Origin: Phycisphaerales bacterium
GTDB lineage: Bacteria > Planctomycetota > Phycisphaerae > UBA1845
Reading direction: 5' to 3'
Assembly (NCBI GenBank): GCA_020852275.1
Contig: JADZBE010000011.1
Span: 1-64,000 of the forward strand
DNA: 64,000 nt
The position numbers and the translations under genes were made by a program. Numbering within the stretch: position 1 is the first letter of the stretch; every line of letters begins with the position of its first letter. The notes below the pieces were generated by a model. The model searched no databases. It saw nothing but the letters and a program-made list of their open reading frames with translations, and had not been told where the DNA came from. Of this stretch, positions 26,420 to 35,538 are shown one piece after another.

Positions 26420-26773
26420 CTATCCCACTGCTGGGCGACCGGCCCAATATCTCACCTCCATGGTTTCATGCGATGCTGATCGCCTGGCGAACGCAACCTG
26501 AAGCGGACGATCATCGTACAGGCCAGGGATCCACACGTCGCTCACTTTTCCGTTGATACGGAGCACACAGATTTCCCTGCGCGAGGCGAGGATGTCATCG
26601 ACGAAACAACGGGTTGCCGCCCCCGGCGGCCCGTCGCAACCCCATGCATCGAGCATATCGCCGTGCGCATGCCAGACATGACCTTCGAAACCGATCGTCC
26701 AGTCGCCGTCGGTTACGTCGATGAGCAAAGTCAATTGTCCATCGGGTGATTGATGACGCTCGATGATCGCCAT
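26420..26773 (-). CDS. Hypothetical protein
   Basis: 117 residues from the ATG at 26773 (MAIIERHQSPDGQLTLLID). It is small, soluble and beta-rich, with WTIGFEGHVWHAHGDML in the middle and DVWIPGLYDDRPLQ towards the end. Family not recognised. No good ribosome-binding site is visible. It lies upstream of, and in the same direction as, the YwqK-like gene. Confidence 0.5.
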   Translation of the reverse strand: MAIIERHQSPDGQLTLLIDVTDGDWTIGFEGHVWHAHGDMLDAWGCDGPPGAATRCFVDDILASRREICVLRINGKVSDVWIPGLYDDRPLQVAFARRSASHETMEVRYWAGRPAVG

Positions 26774-26889
26774 GATGGAACAATGCAAGGCTCGTGCAAC
26801 TCTGTTCGTCTGCCACTGCTCTGCGAGCAGTGTCTTCAGGAACCGGCCACGGCTCGAACCGTCAAGGTGGCCCGGCGCCGGCGGAACCC

Positions 26890-27062
26890 TCCGTCGTCAT
26901 TCCCGCGAAGGCAGGAATCCAGCTACGTCCTCCCCGCGAAAGCGCGAATCCAGCCGGTTGCTTTCGAGGAGGCGCGAATCCAAGGGTTTTCCGCGGGGGA
27001 CGGGACCGGCGCCTGCACGGGGGTGACGGTCCCCTGCCCGGTTTCGAGTTCCACCGAGGTCT
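26890..27062 (+). repeat. Composite dispersed repeat, copy 5
   Basis: Contains CATTCCCGCGAAGGCAGGAA, two partial palindromes, then GCCTGCACGGGGGTGACGG and CCGGTTTCGAGTTCCACC. It lies immediately outside the left end of the integrated element. Confidence 0.8.
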
Positions 27063-27098
27063 GTCAGGTCCGCAAGTTTCGCCTTGCGCCATGAAACA

Positions 27099-27151
27099 AA
27101 CTGGGCAGAGCCGGAGTTGAACCGGCGACACACGGATTTTCAGTCCGTTGC
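27099..27151 (+). other. Left attachment site (attL), displaced tRNA-Phe 3' end
   Basis: 53 bp identical to 34795-34847, starting AACTGGGCAGAGCCGG and ending TCAGTCCGTTGC. Only the tRNA part from the anticodon stem to the 3' end is present, so this is the displaced target half. Confidence 0.92.
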
Positions 27152-27368
27152 CGGTTCATCCCCTCACGTTTCACAAAACTCAGCAGAATCAGGACTTACG
27201 CACAACACGGCGCAAACGCTCGAAACGCACTGGCGGATGTACTGGCGTATCCGGGTTGAAAATCACCCCGAACTGGCGGACCTGCTCGACCGCTGGGAAT
27301 CGCTCCCCGAGCCGGTCAAGGCGGGCATCGTGGCAATGGTCCAAGCTGCGGGCGGCGCGAAGGGATGA
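27099..27368 (+). pseudogene. Displaced 3' end of the integrase gene (alternative C-terminal tail)
   Basis: The frame enters from attL in the same phase as the integrase gene at attR and encodes 89 residues to the TGA at 27366: 18 core residues, then 71 ending in ADLLDRWESLPEPVKAGIVA followed by MVQAAGGAKG. A tail with the pattern WxxLPExVKAGIxAMV looks like a genuine small helical domain, not accidental reading. In the excised circle it would be fused in frame to integrase residue 515. In the integrated state it has no promoter or start of its own that I can see. Confidence 0.75.
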
Positions 27369-27441
27369 CCGGCGGGGGTCGGTTTGGATGACCGGAAGGG
27401 ATTGGGTCGGATGACCGGCGGGGGTTGCGTCGGATGACCGG
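27363..27441 (+). repeat. Iteron-like array: four GGATGACCGG repeats at 23-bp spacing
   Basis: Copies begin at 27363, 27386, 27409 and 27432, each exactly 23 bp apart; the first overlaps the stop codon of the integrase tail. Regular two-turn spacing is typical of iterons bound by replication initiators or of arm-type sites bound by recombinases. Confidence 0.8.
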
Positions 27442-28309
27442 CGTTCGGGATGCGACGGGGGAGGGGGTGTGAAATCTTCAGGGCTTCACGCGGTAACCGT
27501 CGGGGTCCAGTCATTTTCTTACTCAAGGATTGCGGACCGGGCGCGAGGCACTTTGACGTTCATTCGACTGGAGGGCACTGTCGCGCGTGACGCGGCGGCG
27601 TGAGCGGAAGGATTCGACCCGCGCCGTGGCCTGCGTCGCGCGGTTCCCTGCTGGTCTTGTGCGCCTGACAGGATACTGAGGAGGATTCTACAACCTTTAC
27701 GGGCGGCGCGCGAGAGTGTCAAGAGCGTGACACTGAAGGCCCGCGCGGGCGGCGGTGCAACGTAAGCTCTGTTATCGGTCTTCCCGGCGGTCGGCGCATC
27801 GGCTCGGGCGAGTTGGAACGCGGGGATGCACCCGGGCCGCAACGGGGGAATCCCCACGGAGAAACCAGCCCCTCGGCTCCCATCTGCCCCCCCGGCTGCC
27901 GCCTCCCGCCCGCCACCATCCCCCGCGAGATCTCATCCCCAATGGGTCCCCCTTTGCTGAGATGCTTCGGTTCCTCGCTGTTTGGCCTGGGTAGAGGCTG
28001 GGGGATCCGTCCCCCAGACCTCTTGGGATTCTTCGCTTTCGGCCAGCGGACAGGCAGTGCACGGATGAGCCTGTCAGATGCGAGCGATCATGTAATATTT
28101 TGCGGGCTAATGAGTTACAACGGGAATACCGGCGCACCGGCAGGCCTGCCCATCGGGAACTCCTCAGGGAGCTTCTCTAGGCCAGCGTCCGCATTCGACC
28201 CACTCGAAATAGCGAGGAAGCGATTCTTCGCGCATGAACGTGAACGCGATACAATACCCCCGTCGGAAGCACGGGAAAATCGACCACAGAATGCTGTGGA
28301 GGGCGGACG
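27442..28309. other. Non-coding left segment of the element with a strong hairpin
   Basis: About 870 bp without a supported gene. At 27993-28023 an extended hairpin (CTGGGGGA / TCCCCCAG, tetraloop TCCG, extended by AGAGG / CCTCT) is visible without a U-run. Around 28060-28260 the sequence becomes more AT-rich upstream of the ORFan lipoprotein. The segment may hold an origin or small RNA (inference only). Confidence 0.4.
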
Positions 28310-28855
28310 ATGAGTAGATGGTGCATAGGTTGTTGTTACGCCGTTTGGGCGATGGTCTGTTGTGGATGTGGCACTGGCCCCATCGGAAGTCCGTCCGGCG
28401 ATGCCGGGAACGACACCGAGGCCGCACCGGGGGCGCCGTCCCGTCTGCGGATCGATCCTGGGATTTATCAAGGGACCATCCAAAAAGAAACGGACCTCTG
28501 TGCCCTTGGGGAAGGATGCACCGAGTCGGTGGAGGACACACCCTATTCACTTACCGTCTCGGCTGACGGCGTTGAGGAGGATGTGCGCGATCTGATAGGT
28601 GTGCCAATTGTAACGTTTTCTGGACCATTCACGCGGACGGATACTCCCGTGAGTATTCAGGTGACAGACGATGGGGTGACCGTGGACGGGAGTGTGGAGA
28701 TCGAAGGTTTAGGTTTTGTTTTTACAGGAACATCGACAATGACGATCAAGCGTCTCGATAGTATGACGCTCTCCTACTACGTATTTACGGACGCCAGAGA
28801 CCCCAGTGTGGGCGTATATCTTACGATCGTGGAGACAGCGGTACTAACCCGCTAG
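28310..28855 (+). CDS. Putative lipoprotein, element cargo
   Basis: 181 residues; ATG at 28310 (MSRWCIGCC). The short hydrophobic N-terminus ends in MVCCGCGTGP, a lipoprotein-like signal. A beta-rich body follows (RIDPGIYQGTIQKETD, then DGVTVDGSVEIEGLGFVF), possibly a small beta-barrel or lipocalin-like fold. Codon use is less GC-biased than in the chromosomal neighbours, consistent with foreign origin. Family not recognised. It is followed 15 bp later by the second cargo gene. Confidence 0.5.
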   Translation: MSRWCIGCCYAVWAMVCCGCGTGPIGSPSGDAGNDTEAAPGAPSRLRIDPGIYQGTIQKETDLCALGEGCTESVEDTPYSLTVSADGVEEDVRDLIGVPIVTFSGPFTRTDTPVSIQVTDDGVTVDGSVEIEGLGFVFTGTSTMTIKRLDSMTLSYYVFTDARDPSVGVYLTIVETAVLTR

Positions 28856-28870
28856 CCCCGGCACCAAACG

Positions 28871-29710
28871 ATGAGCACGGTAAGCAGTCTTGACAGGCGA
28901 GCCGCCCCTCCGGCGTTTCAGGAATACCAATCTGCCAAGAGCGTCTACTTTGCTTGTGCGCGGCTGCGCTCTCTTGTCGCCAGCCTTGTGAATCTCGATG
29001 GTCAGTGCAGCCACTTTCCAACGAAGGAAAAGACCGTCATCGACAAGCACTTCACGGACTTCTGCCGGGAACAGTTCCTTGCGGCTGATTGCGCATGTCC
29101 CCCCGACGCCGATCGGGTTCTTGGGATTCTCGTGCAAAACTCGGGCCAGCTTGTTGGCGTGCTGGATGGACCCCTGCGGGCGTTGCAGGAGTCCGCCGTC
29201 CCTGTGTTCATTCGCGCCGTCGCGGCTAAGGAGAACGTCCTTCTACAAGACCCGGCTGTGGACTACACTACTACACCGCGCGAATATTGGGAGTCAGAGT
29301 TTCGACGCGCCCTTTCCGGTGACCTGCACCGTTCGCACGAACCGGCGGCGGTTCTCTACAACACGCTCAAGCGGCTTGGCTGCTTCCCAACAGATCAACC
29401 GCGGACGCCCGGCACGGCAACGACGAAGCCGGAAGCGGCGGGGAGGGGCGCGGAGTACGGCGAAGACAACGCCGCAGGGGTGAAATCCGAGCATTGGTTT
29501 CCCTTCAATCACGAGCGAATCCAAGGCTATATGGGAGGAAGATCACCGGACAGCTACAAGGGACAGCTTACCAAGATGACGCTGAAGCACCCCGAGCTGC
29601 GCCGTGACGCCACCGCAGACGACCGCGAGCACTTCCAGAATCCACGCCTGCGATACGTCTTCAACATCCGCATCCTCTACGAATTGACCGAAGGCGCAGC
29701 GATAAACTGA
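28871..29710 (+). CDS. Uncharacterised element cargo protein
   Basis: 279 residues; ATG at 28871 (MSTVSSLDRR). The N-terminal 160 residues are helical, with several Cys and His (FACARLRSLVASLVNLDGQC, then CREQFLAADCACPPDAD). A linker at about 175-205 is followed by a polar C-terminus (WFPFNHERIQGYMGGRSPDS, then RYVFNIRILYELTEG). No signal peptide or known catalytic motif. It lies between the ORFan lipoprotein and the replication-type genes, the usual place for cargo. Confidence 0.5.
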   Translation: MSTVSSLDRRAAPPAFQEYQSAKSVYFACARLRSLVASLVNLDGQCSHFPTKEKTVIDKHFTDFCREQFLAADCACPPDADRVLGILVQNSGQLVGVLDGPLRALQESAVPVFIRAVAAKENVLLQDPAVDYTTTPREYWESEFRRALSGDLHRSHEPAAVLYNTLKRLGCFPTDQPRTPGTATTKPEAAGRGAEYGEDNAAGVKSEHWFPFNHERIQGYMGGRSPDSYKGQLTKMTLKHPELRRDATADDREHFQNPRLRYVFNIRILYELTEGAAIN

Positions 29711-29731
29711 CTCCGCGCGCCGGAAACTTGT

Positions 29732-29831
29732 GGAAACTGAGTTTCCATGAAAGTTTCCAACAAGATTCTTCTTGCCCTTTCAATCAGCGCCAGCCGCGAT
29801 TTTTCCTTTCCACGCACGGAAACTGAGTTTC
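29732..29831. promoter_or_regulatory. Paired near-palindromic operator-like motifs
   Basis: GGAAACTGAGTTTCC at 29732-29746 and GGAAACTGAGTTTC at 29818-29831, with further GGAAACTT and AGTTTCC half-sites between 29722 and 29758, all upstream of the AlpA-like gene. Likely binding sites for an element regulator. Confidence 0.5.
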
Positions 29832-29912
29832 TGCGCTAGAAGTCCCCCATACGCTTCCCTTCACAAGTCGCGCGATGGGCGCGGCGCTTATGGTTTCATG
29901 GAGGTTTTCTCG

Positions 29913-30143
29913 ATGACGGTCAAGGAAGCTATGGGGGGTTTGTTGACGGTCCGCGACGTGGCCGGCGTGTTGCGGATCAGTTCTCGGCAAGTGCAGAAGC
30001 TCCGCGCGTCGGGTCGGATTCCCGCGCCGGTGAAGCTCGCGCGATCGACGCGCTGGCGGGCGGACGAGATTCAGGCGTGGGTGCAAGCGGGCTGCCCGGC
30101 GGCGGATGAATGGACCGCGCGGAAGGGAGCGCCGCGCGGATGA
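29913..30143 (+). CDS. AlpA/MerR-like helix-turn-helix protein (excisionase candidate)
   Basis: 76 residues; ATG at 29913 with GGAGG at 29900-29904 decides the start. The protein is almost entirely a winged helix-turn-helix (LLTVRDVAGVLRISSRQVQ, then LRASGRIPAPVKLARSTRWR), the HTH_17/AlpA type that includes excisionases and prophage activators. It could direct excision with the integrase, or activate the replication genes that follow; the next gene begins by ATGA overlap. DNA-binding role confident, excisionase role inferred. Confidence 0.75.
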   Translation: MTVKEAMGGLLTVRDVAGVLRISSRQVQKLRASGRIPAPVKLARSTRWRADEIQAWVQAGCPAADEWTARKGAPRG

Positions 30144-30802
30144 TGCTTGAAACAAAATGCCCGCTCCCCGTGGCGACGGCGGATGCGGGCGTGCGGATCG
30201 TTCAACGGCGAAATCCTACCTCAACTTTCCGCACCTGCAAGCGCGTCGGCATCTACGACTCGCAACCGGTTGCGCCGGAATCGGCGGATCGGGACCGCGA
30301 TTTTTTCGATGAGCTGGCCGTCGAGCTGGTTTCCGAAACCGTCCGCGTCGAGGCGCGGCTGGTCTGCTGCGGGTTGCACGACCCGGAGCGCCTGCTGGAC
30401 GCGGGCGCGGCCGTGGACTTGCGGGCGGACGATTTCGCCGAACCGCTGCTGGGCTGCTGTTACGCGGCGCTGTGGGTGGCGGTCAGTTACCCCGGCCGCG
30501 CGAACATCGTCGCGGGGGTTGAAGCCGCGGCGCGCGCGTGGGGGCTGGCGGTCCCGGACTTCGGCGTCCGCAACTTTCTGCGCTGGCGCTTGCTGGGTCT
30601 GGAGCCGGACGCCGTGAACACCGAGCGCTACGCGGGCTTGGTCAAGCGCGCAGCTCGACGGCGGCAGCGCTACGCGCGGCTCTGGCGCGGGCTGATCGGC
30701 CACGTGCAAACCGAGCGCGACCGGCTGGCGGCGGCGTGCGGTGACACGGCGTCGCTACCCAAACCCCGGATTGTCTTACGGAGGGCGCGACGTGTCGGAT
30801 GA
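30140..30802 (+). CDS. DnaB N-terminal-domain-like protein of the element
   Basis: 220 residues; ATG at 30140 overlaps the AlpA-like stop (ATGA). The region VEARLVCCGLHDPERLLDAG followed by VDLRADDFAEPLLGCCYAAL resembles the helical N-terminal domain of replicative DnaB helicases, which contacts primase. No helicase core is attached; the C-terminus is Arg-rich (AARRRQRYARLWRGL). It probably acts with the ATPase encoded immediately downstream, which it overlaps by 11 bp. Moderate confidence in the domain, low in the exact function. Confidence 0.5.
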   Translation: MMLETKCPLPVATADAGVRIVQRRNPTSTFRTCKRVGIYDSQPVAPESADRDRDFFDELAVELVSETVRVEARLVCCGLHDPERLLDAGAAVDLRADDFAEPLLGCCYAALWVAVSYPGRANIVAGVEAAARAWGLAVPDFGVRNFLRWRLLGLEPDAVNTERYAGLVKRAARRRQRYARLWRGLIGHVQTERDRLAAACGDTASLPKPRIVLRRARRVG

Positions 30803-32489
30803 CCTCTTGCTGGAATGGAGTCGCAACGGCTCGGCGCGCACGGTCAGAGTGACGGCAAAGCTGGGGACCGAGTTGGTTCACGCCGACGCGCTGGACATTG
30901 CGAGGGCATCGTCGCGCACGCGCTTCGCCAAGGCCGTCGCGGAAAAAGCGGGCGTTGAGCCGGGGGAAGTGGAAGCGCAGCTGCTCGGCATCATCGACGA
31001 AGCGAACAAGCCGAAGGCGCCCACAGCGAACGCGGGGACGCTCGACTTGTCGCGGATCGTGCGCCCGGAGTTATTTCATACGCCGGAAGTCTCGGGCGTG
31101 CTGGTCCCCACCGTGGTCATAGACGGCGGCAAACCGCGCGGACGCTGGGAACTGCTACTGCGTTGGCACACCGACGGACGCCGTGAACGGCGCGAACTAT
31201 TGGAATCGTCCATTGAGCTTTCACCCGATCTGCGATCGTGGTTTCATCCGATGCCCGGCGAGCCGGAACCCACGATGAAGGGCGGATGGTCGCGGGACTC
31301 GCGCGATGCGTGGGTTGACGGCGAAAACGCATCGAACCCGGCGGAAATATGGCGACGATGTTGTGAGCGATTCTCGCTCTACCTGGACTTCGCGCCGGAG
31401 AGTGCGGAGAGAACTATTGCGGCACTGGCATTGTGGGCAATGTTTACCTACGTCTTTTCCGCATGGCCGAGTGTGCCGTATTTGGCCGTGGGTGGTGCAA
31501 AGAACACCGGGAAGACCCGGCTGTTGGATGTATTGAAGAGCTTGTGTTTCCGACCTGTGGCATCATCTAACATAACGGCGGCCTGTTTGTTTCGCACGTT
31601 GCACGAGCGCGGGGGCACGCTGCTCCTGGACGAGGCCGAGCGCCTGCGCGAAGGGACTCCCGACGCGGGTGAGATTCGATCGGTGCTGCTGTCCGGTTAT
31701 AAGCGCGGCTCGCCCGCGACGCGGCTGGAAAAGGTGGGGGATACCTTCCGCCGAATCGAGTTTGACGTCTTCGGACCCAAGGCGCTGGCTTCGATTGCGA
31801 GTCTGCCGGACGCGCTCGCTTCACGCTGCATTCGCATCCCGATGTTTCGAGCTGCGCCCGACTCCGCGAATCCGCGCCGACGGCTCGACGATGAATCGGG
31901 TGAGTGGGGTGACCTGCGCGATGATCTTCACGTGCTGGCGCTGGAGCATGGCGCGACGTGGGCGCAGCTCGCGGCGCGCGAGGATGTTGTCCCCGTATCC
32001 TTGGCGAACCGCGACTTCGAGCTGTGGCAGCCGTTGCTCGCGCTGGCATCGTGGGTCGAGGAACACGGCGCGACCGGACTCCTGCGCGCGATGCAGGCGC
32101 ACGCCGAATCCGTCGCGGCGGACGGGCGCGACGATGGGACCTCGGAAGCCGACGAAACGCTCCTGCGCATCGTGGCGGAAGCCGTGGCCGACGGGCGGCA
32201 CTACGGGTTGAGGGCGGCGGACGTGTTGCGCCGCGCTGTCGAGCTGGACGGCGTGGGGTTTGCCAAGTGGTCCGAGCGTGGCGTGACGGCAGCGCTGAAG
32301 CGGTACGGCGTGCGAACTCACAAGGGCACGGGCAACACCGGGCGGACCTTCGCCAAGGTTACGCTGGCGTTGCTGAGGCGGATCGAATCCGCCTACGGGT
32401 TGGACCTTGGCTTACCAGTGGGCGGGAACGTACCGCAATGTACCGCAACGTACCGCGAACCCGCGCCGCTGGGTCAAAAAACGGGGTGA
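30792..32489 (+). CDS. DUF3631-like AAA+ ATPase / helicase-type protein of the element
   Basis: 565 residues; GTG at 30792 preceded by GGAGG (about 30780) is preferred over the overlapping ATG at 30741. Walker A is GGAKNTGKTRLLDVL and Walker B GGTLLLDEAERL, followed by FGPKALASIASLPDALASRC, which matches the DUF3631 pattern of mobile-element ATPases often fused to primase or virulence-E-like modules. The N-terminal 170 residues contain no recognised primase catalytic motif. Likely a replication helicase for the excised element. The end of the gene overlaps the phased repeats at 32430-32457. Confidence 0.7.
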   Translation: MSDDLLLEWSRNGSARTVRVTAKLGTELVHADALDIARASSRTRFAKAVAEKAGVEPGEVEAQLLGIIDEANKPKAPTANAGTLDLSRIVRPELFHTPEVSGVLVPTVVIDGGKPRGRWELLLRWHTDGRRERRELLESSIELSPDLRSWFHPMPGEPEPTMKGGWSRDSRDAWVDGENASNPAEIWRRCCERFSLYLDFAPESAERTIAALALWAMFTYVFSAWPSVPYLAVGGAKNTGKTRLLDVLKSLCFRPVASSNITAACLFRTLHERGGTLLLDEAERLREGTPDAGEIRSVLLSGYKRGSPATRLEKVGDTFRRIEFDVFGPKALASIASLPDALASRCIRIPMFRAAPDSANPRRRLDDESGEWGDLRDDLHVLALEHGATWAQLAAREDVVPVSLANRDFELWQPLLALASWVEEHGATGLLRAMQAHAESVAADGRDDGTSEADETLLRIVAEAVADGRHYGLRAADVLRRAVELDGVGFAKWSERGVTAALKRYGVRTHKGTGNTGRTFAKVTLALLRRIESAYGLDLGLPVGGNVPQCTATYREPAPLGQKTG

Positions 32490-32528
32490 CTTGCGGTACG
32501 TTGCGGCACGTGCGGTACGTTGCGGTAT
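32430..32528. repeat. Opposed helically phased repeats: 3x GTACCGCA and 4x TGCGGTAC
   Basis: GTACCGCA/G copies start at 32430, 32440 and 32450; TGCGGTAC-type copies start at 32492, 32502, 32511 and 32521. Spacing is 9-10 bp within each arm, with 34 bp between the arms. The whole forms a large imperfect inverted repeat straddling the ATPase stop codon (32489). Confidence 0.8.
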
Positions 32529-32547
32529 GTTGAAAGGGGGTGGAACG

Positions 32548-32886
32548 GTGACTTTCAATGCGGTGAGTTTCCTTGAACGGCTGGTATCCGGCGACCCGGC
32601 GCGCGTGGACGCCGAGCCGTGCCGAACCCCGACGGACGATGCCAAGCCCGCTGCGGTGGGCGGCGATGGGGCGGCGGACTTGTCGGACTTGGCCGGACCC
32701 CTGACCGGCTCCGGGCTGGTCGAATCGGAGTCGGGGTATCTGGTCCCCGCCGACTTGCCCGAGCCGTGGCGCGAGCTGTACGAAGAGCGCGCGGCGATCC
32801 GGGAATACGACGGCGGGCAGGCGCGCGAACACGCGGAAGCGGCGGCGCTGAGTGAGATTCTGGAAGGGATGCGGCGAGGCGCTTGA
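32548..32886 (+). CDS. Small acidic element protein, unknown function
   Basis: 112 residues; the GTG at 32548 follows AAAGGGGGTGG. Acidic and Ala-rich, with a helical C-terminal segment (LPEPWRELYEERAAIREYDG, then REHAEAAALSEILEGM) that looks like a conserved element-associated domain. No catalytic motif. The stop codon overlaps the -35 box of the next promoter. Confidence 0.55.
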   Translation: MTFNAVSFLERLVSGDPARVDAEPCRTPTDDAKPAAVGGDGAADLSDLAGPLTGSGLVESESGYLVPADLPEPWRELYEERAAIREYDGGQAREHAEAAALSEILEGMRRGA

Positions 32887-32911
32887 CAGATTATTCGACG
32901 TGCGATATCCT
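32883..32911 (+). promoter_or_regulatory. Strong sigma-70-type promoter for the regulator-integrase pair
   Basis: Perfect TTGACA (32883-32888), a 17-bp spacer and TATCCT (32906-32911). The expected start of transcription is at about 32918, next to the ATG at 32919, so the mRNA is likely leaderless. Confidence 0.75.
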
Positions 32912-32918
32912 TACGGCG

Positions 32919-33248
32919 ATGAACAGGGCAAACGTCAACACGATGAGCATGACCCACGTGATTCAGGAAGCGTTCAAGCGGAGCGGGTGGTCGGTCAACC
33001 GGCTGTCCAAGGAAAGCGGCGTGCCGTATGCGTCCGCGTTCAACTTCATTCACGGCAAAGCAACCGTGACGCTGGACACGGCGGACGGTTTCTGCGCGGC
33101 GCTGGGGCTGGCGTTAACCGCTTTGGATAACCCGAAGCCCGCGAAACCTCTCGCGCGCGTGCGTGCGCGAAGGGCGGGCAAGGCGGGTTCCGCGAAGGCC
33201 GGGACCCCCGCGAGCGGCGAGGCGCGGTCCCCGAAGGGAGGGCGATGA
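32919..33248 (+). CDS. XRE-like helix-turn-helix regulator
   Basis: 109 residues if read from the ATG at 32919, which coincides with the predicted transcript start; in-frame ATGs at 32943 and 32949 are alternatives. The HTH core is VIQEAFKRSGWSVNRLSKES followed by GVPYASAFNFIHGK, then a typical XRE helix (LDTADGFCAALGLALTAL). The C-terminal tail is very basic (ARVRARRAGKAGSAKAG). Placed directly before the integrase, it probably controls integrase expression or lysogeny-like maintenance, possibly through the repeats at 32430-32528. Confidence 0.7.
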   Translation: MNRANVNTMSMTHVIQEAFKRSGWSVNRLSKESGVPYASAFNFIHGKATVTLDTADGFCAALGLALTALDNPKPAKPLARVRARRAGKAGSAKAGTPASGEARSPKGGR

Positions 33249-33249
33249 C

Positions 33250-34911
<1,662 letters not shown>

Positions 34912-35538
34912 AGCACGGCTCGTGGGAGCAATCGCCTTCCACGCCTCGTTGCTTCGCCTCCCGCTTCCCTGCCTGCGGGGCGGCATGTGGACCGTGACGG
35001 ACAGCACCTCGCCACCCCGGGCAGGCGAGGAAGCATAGAAGTCCGCGCGGCAGGCGTCAAGCGAGCATCGGGCGGACAAGCTCCGGAGGCAGGGCGGCAG
35101 GTTCTGGCATCTGCGCTTCGCCCGCAGGGCGCACGATCCTTGCCAGGGGCTTGAAGCTCCTGGAATCGTCCATCTTCTTTTCCCGCTGCCCGGAGGAGGG
35201 ACGAAGGCTTCGCGCGCCCTCCCGGCGCAAAAGCTTGAGATGTGATTCCAGCCCCAGGGACTACAAGTCCCCGGCAACGATCACCCGCCCTGCGGGCGAG
35301 GCGCCGTCAGGCCAGGAAACGTCCTGTCGCAGCACACACTTCCGATGCCAAGAAGACTGGCCACACCCAGCCCAGAATGGCAGACTCCCTTAGTCAAGCT
35401 GATTACGCACTTAACAACATGCTCACGCGGAGTACAGCGAGAGCATGCCACCCCGCCGCAACGTTCTCACAACGCGCTCACTACTCCGTTCCCATCGCCT
35501 TTCCCTACGCCCCTGACTCCCCCCCTTGCTGCGGCCAC
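34912..35538. other. Intergenic region, no feature recognised
   Basis: Host DNA beyond the element, upstream of the tRNA and downstream of recG. I see no protein-like frame and no terminator with a clear U-run; short GC-rich inverted stretches near 35100-35300 are not a known family. Confidence 0.4.

Noticed and set aside
27084-27368. A separate small gene starting at ATG 27084
   Set aside because: The first five codons are host DNA outside the element and the next 18 are tRNA antisense; the meaningful part is best read as the displaced integrase tail.
27363-27441. CRISPR array
   Set aside because: The 13-bp gaps are short and themselves similar, so this is an iteron-type array, not repeat-spacer.
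27993-28023. Intrinsic terminator in the element's left part
   Set aside because: The hairpin is strong but has no U-run after it on either strand, so it was kept only as an unexplained hairpin.
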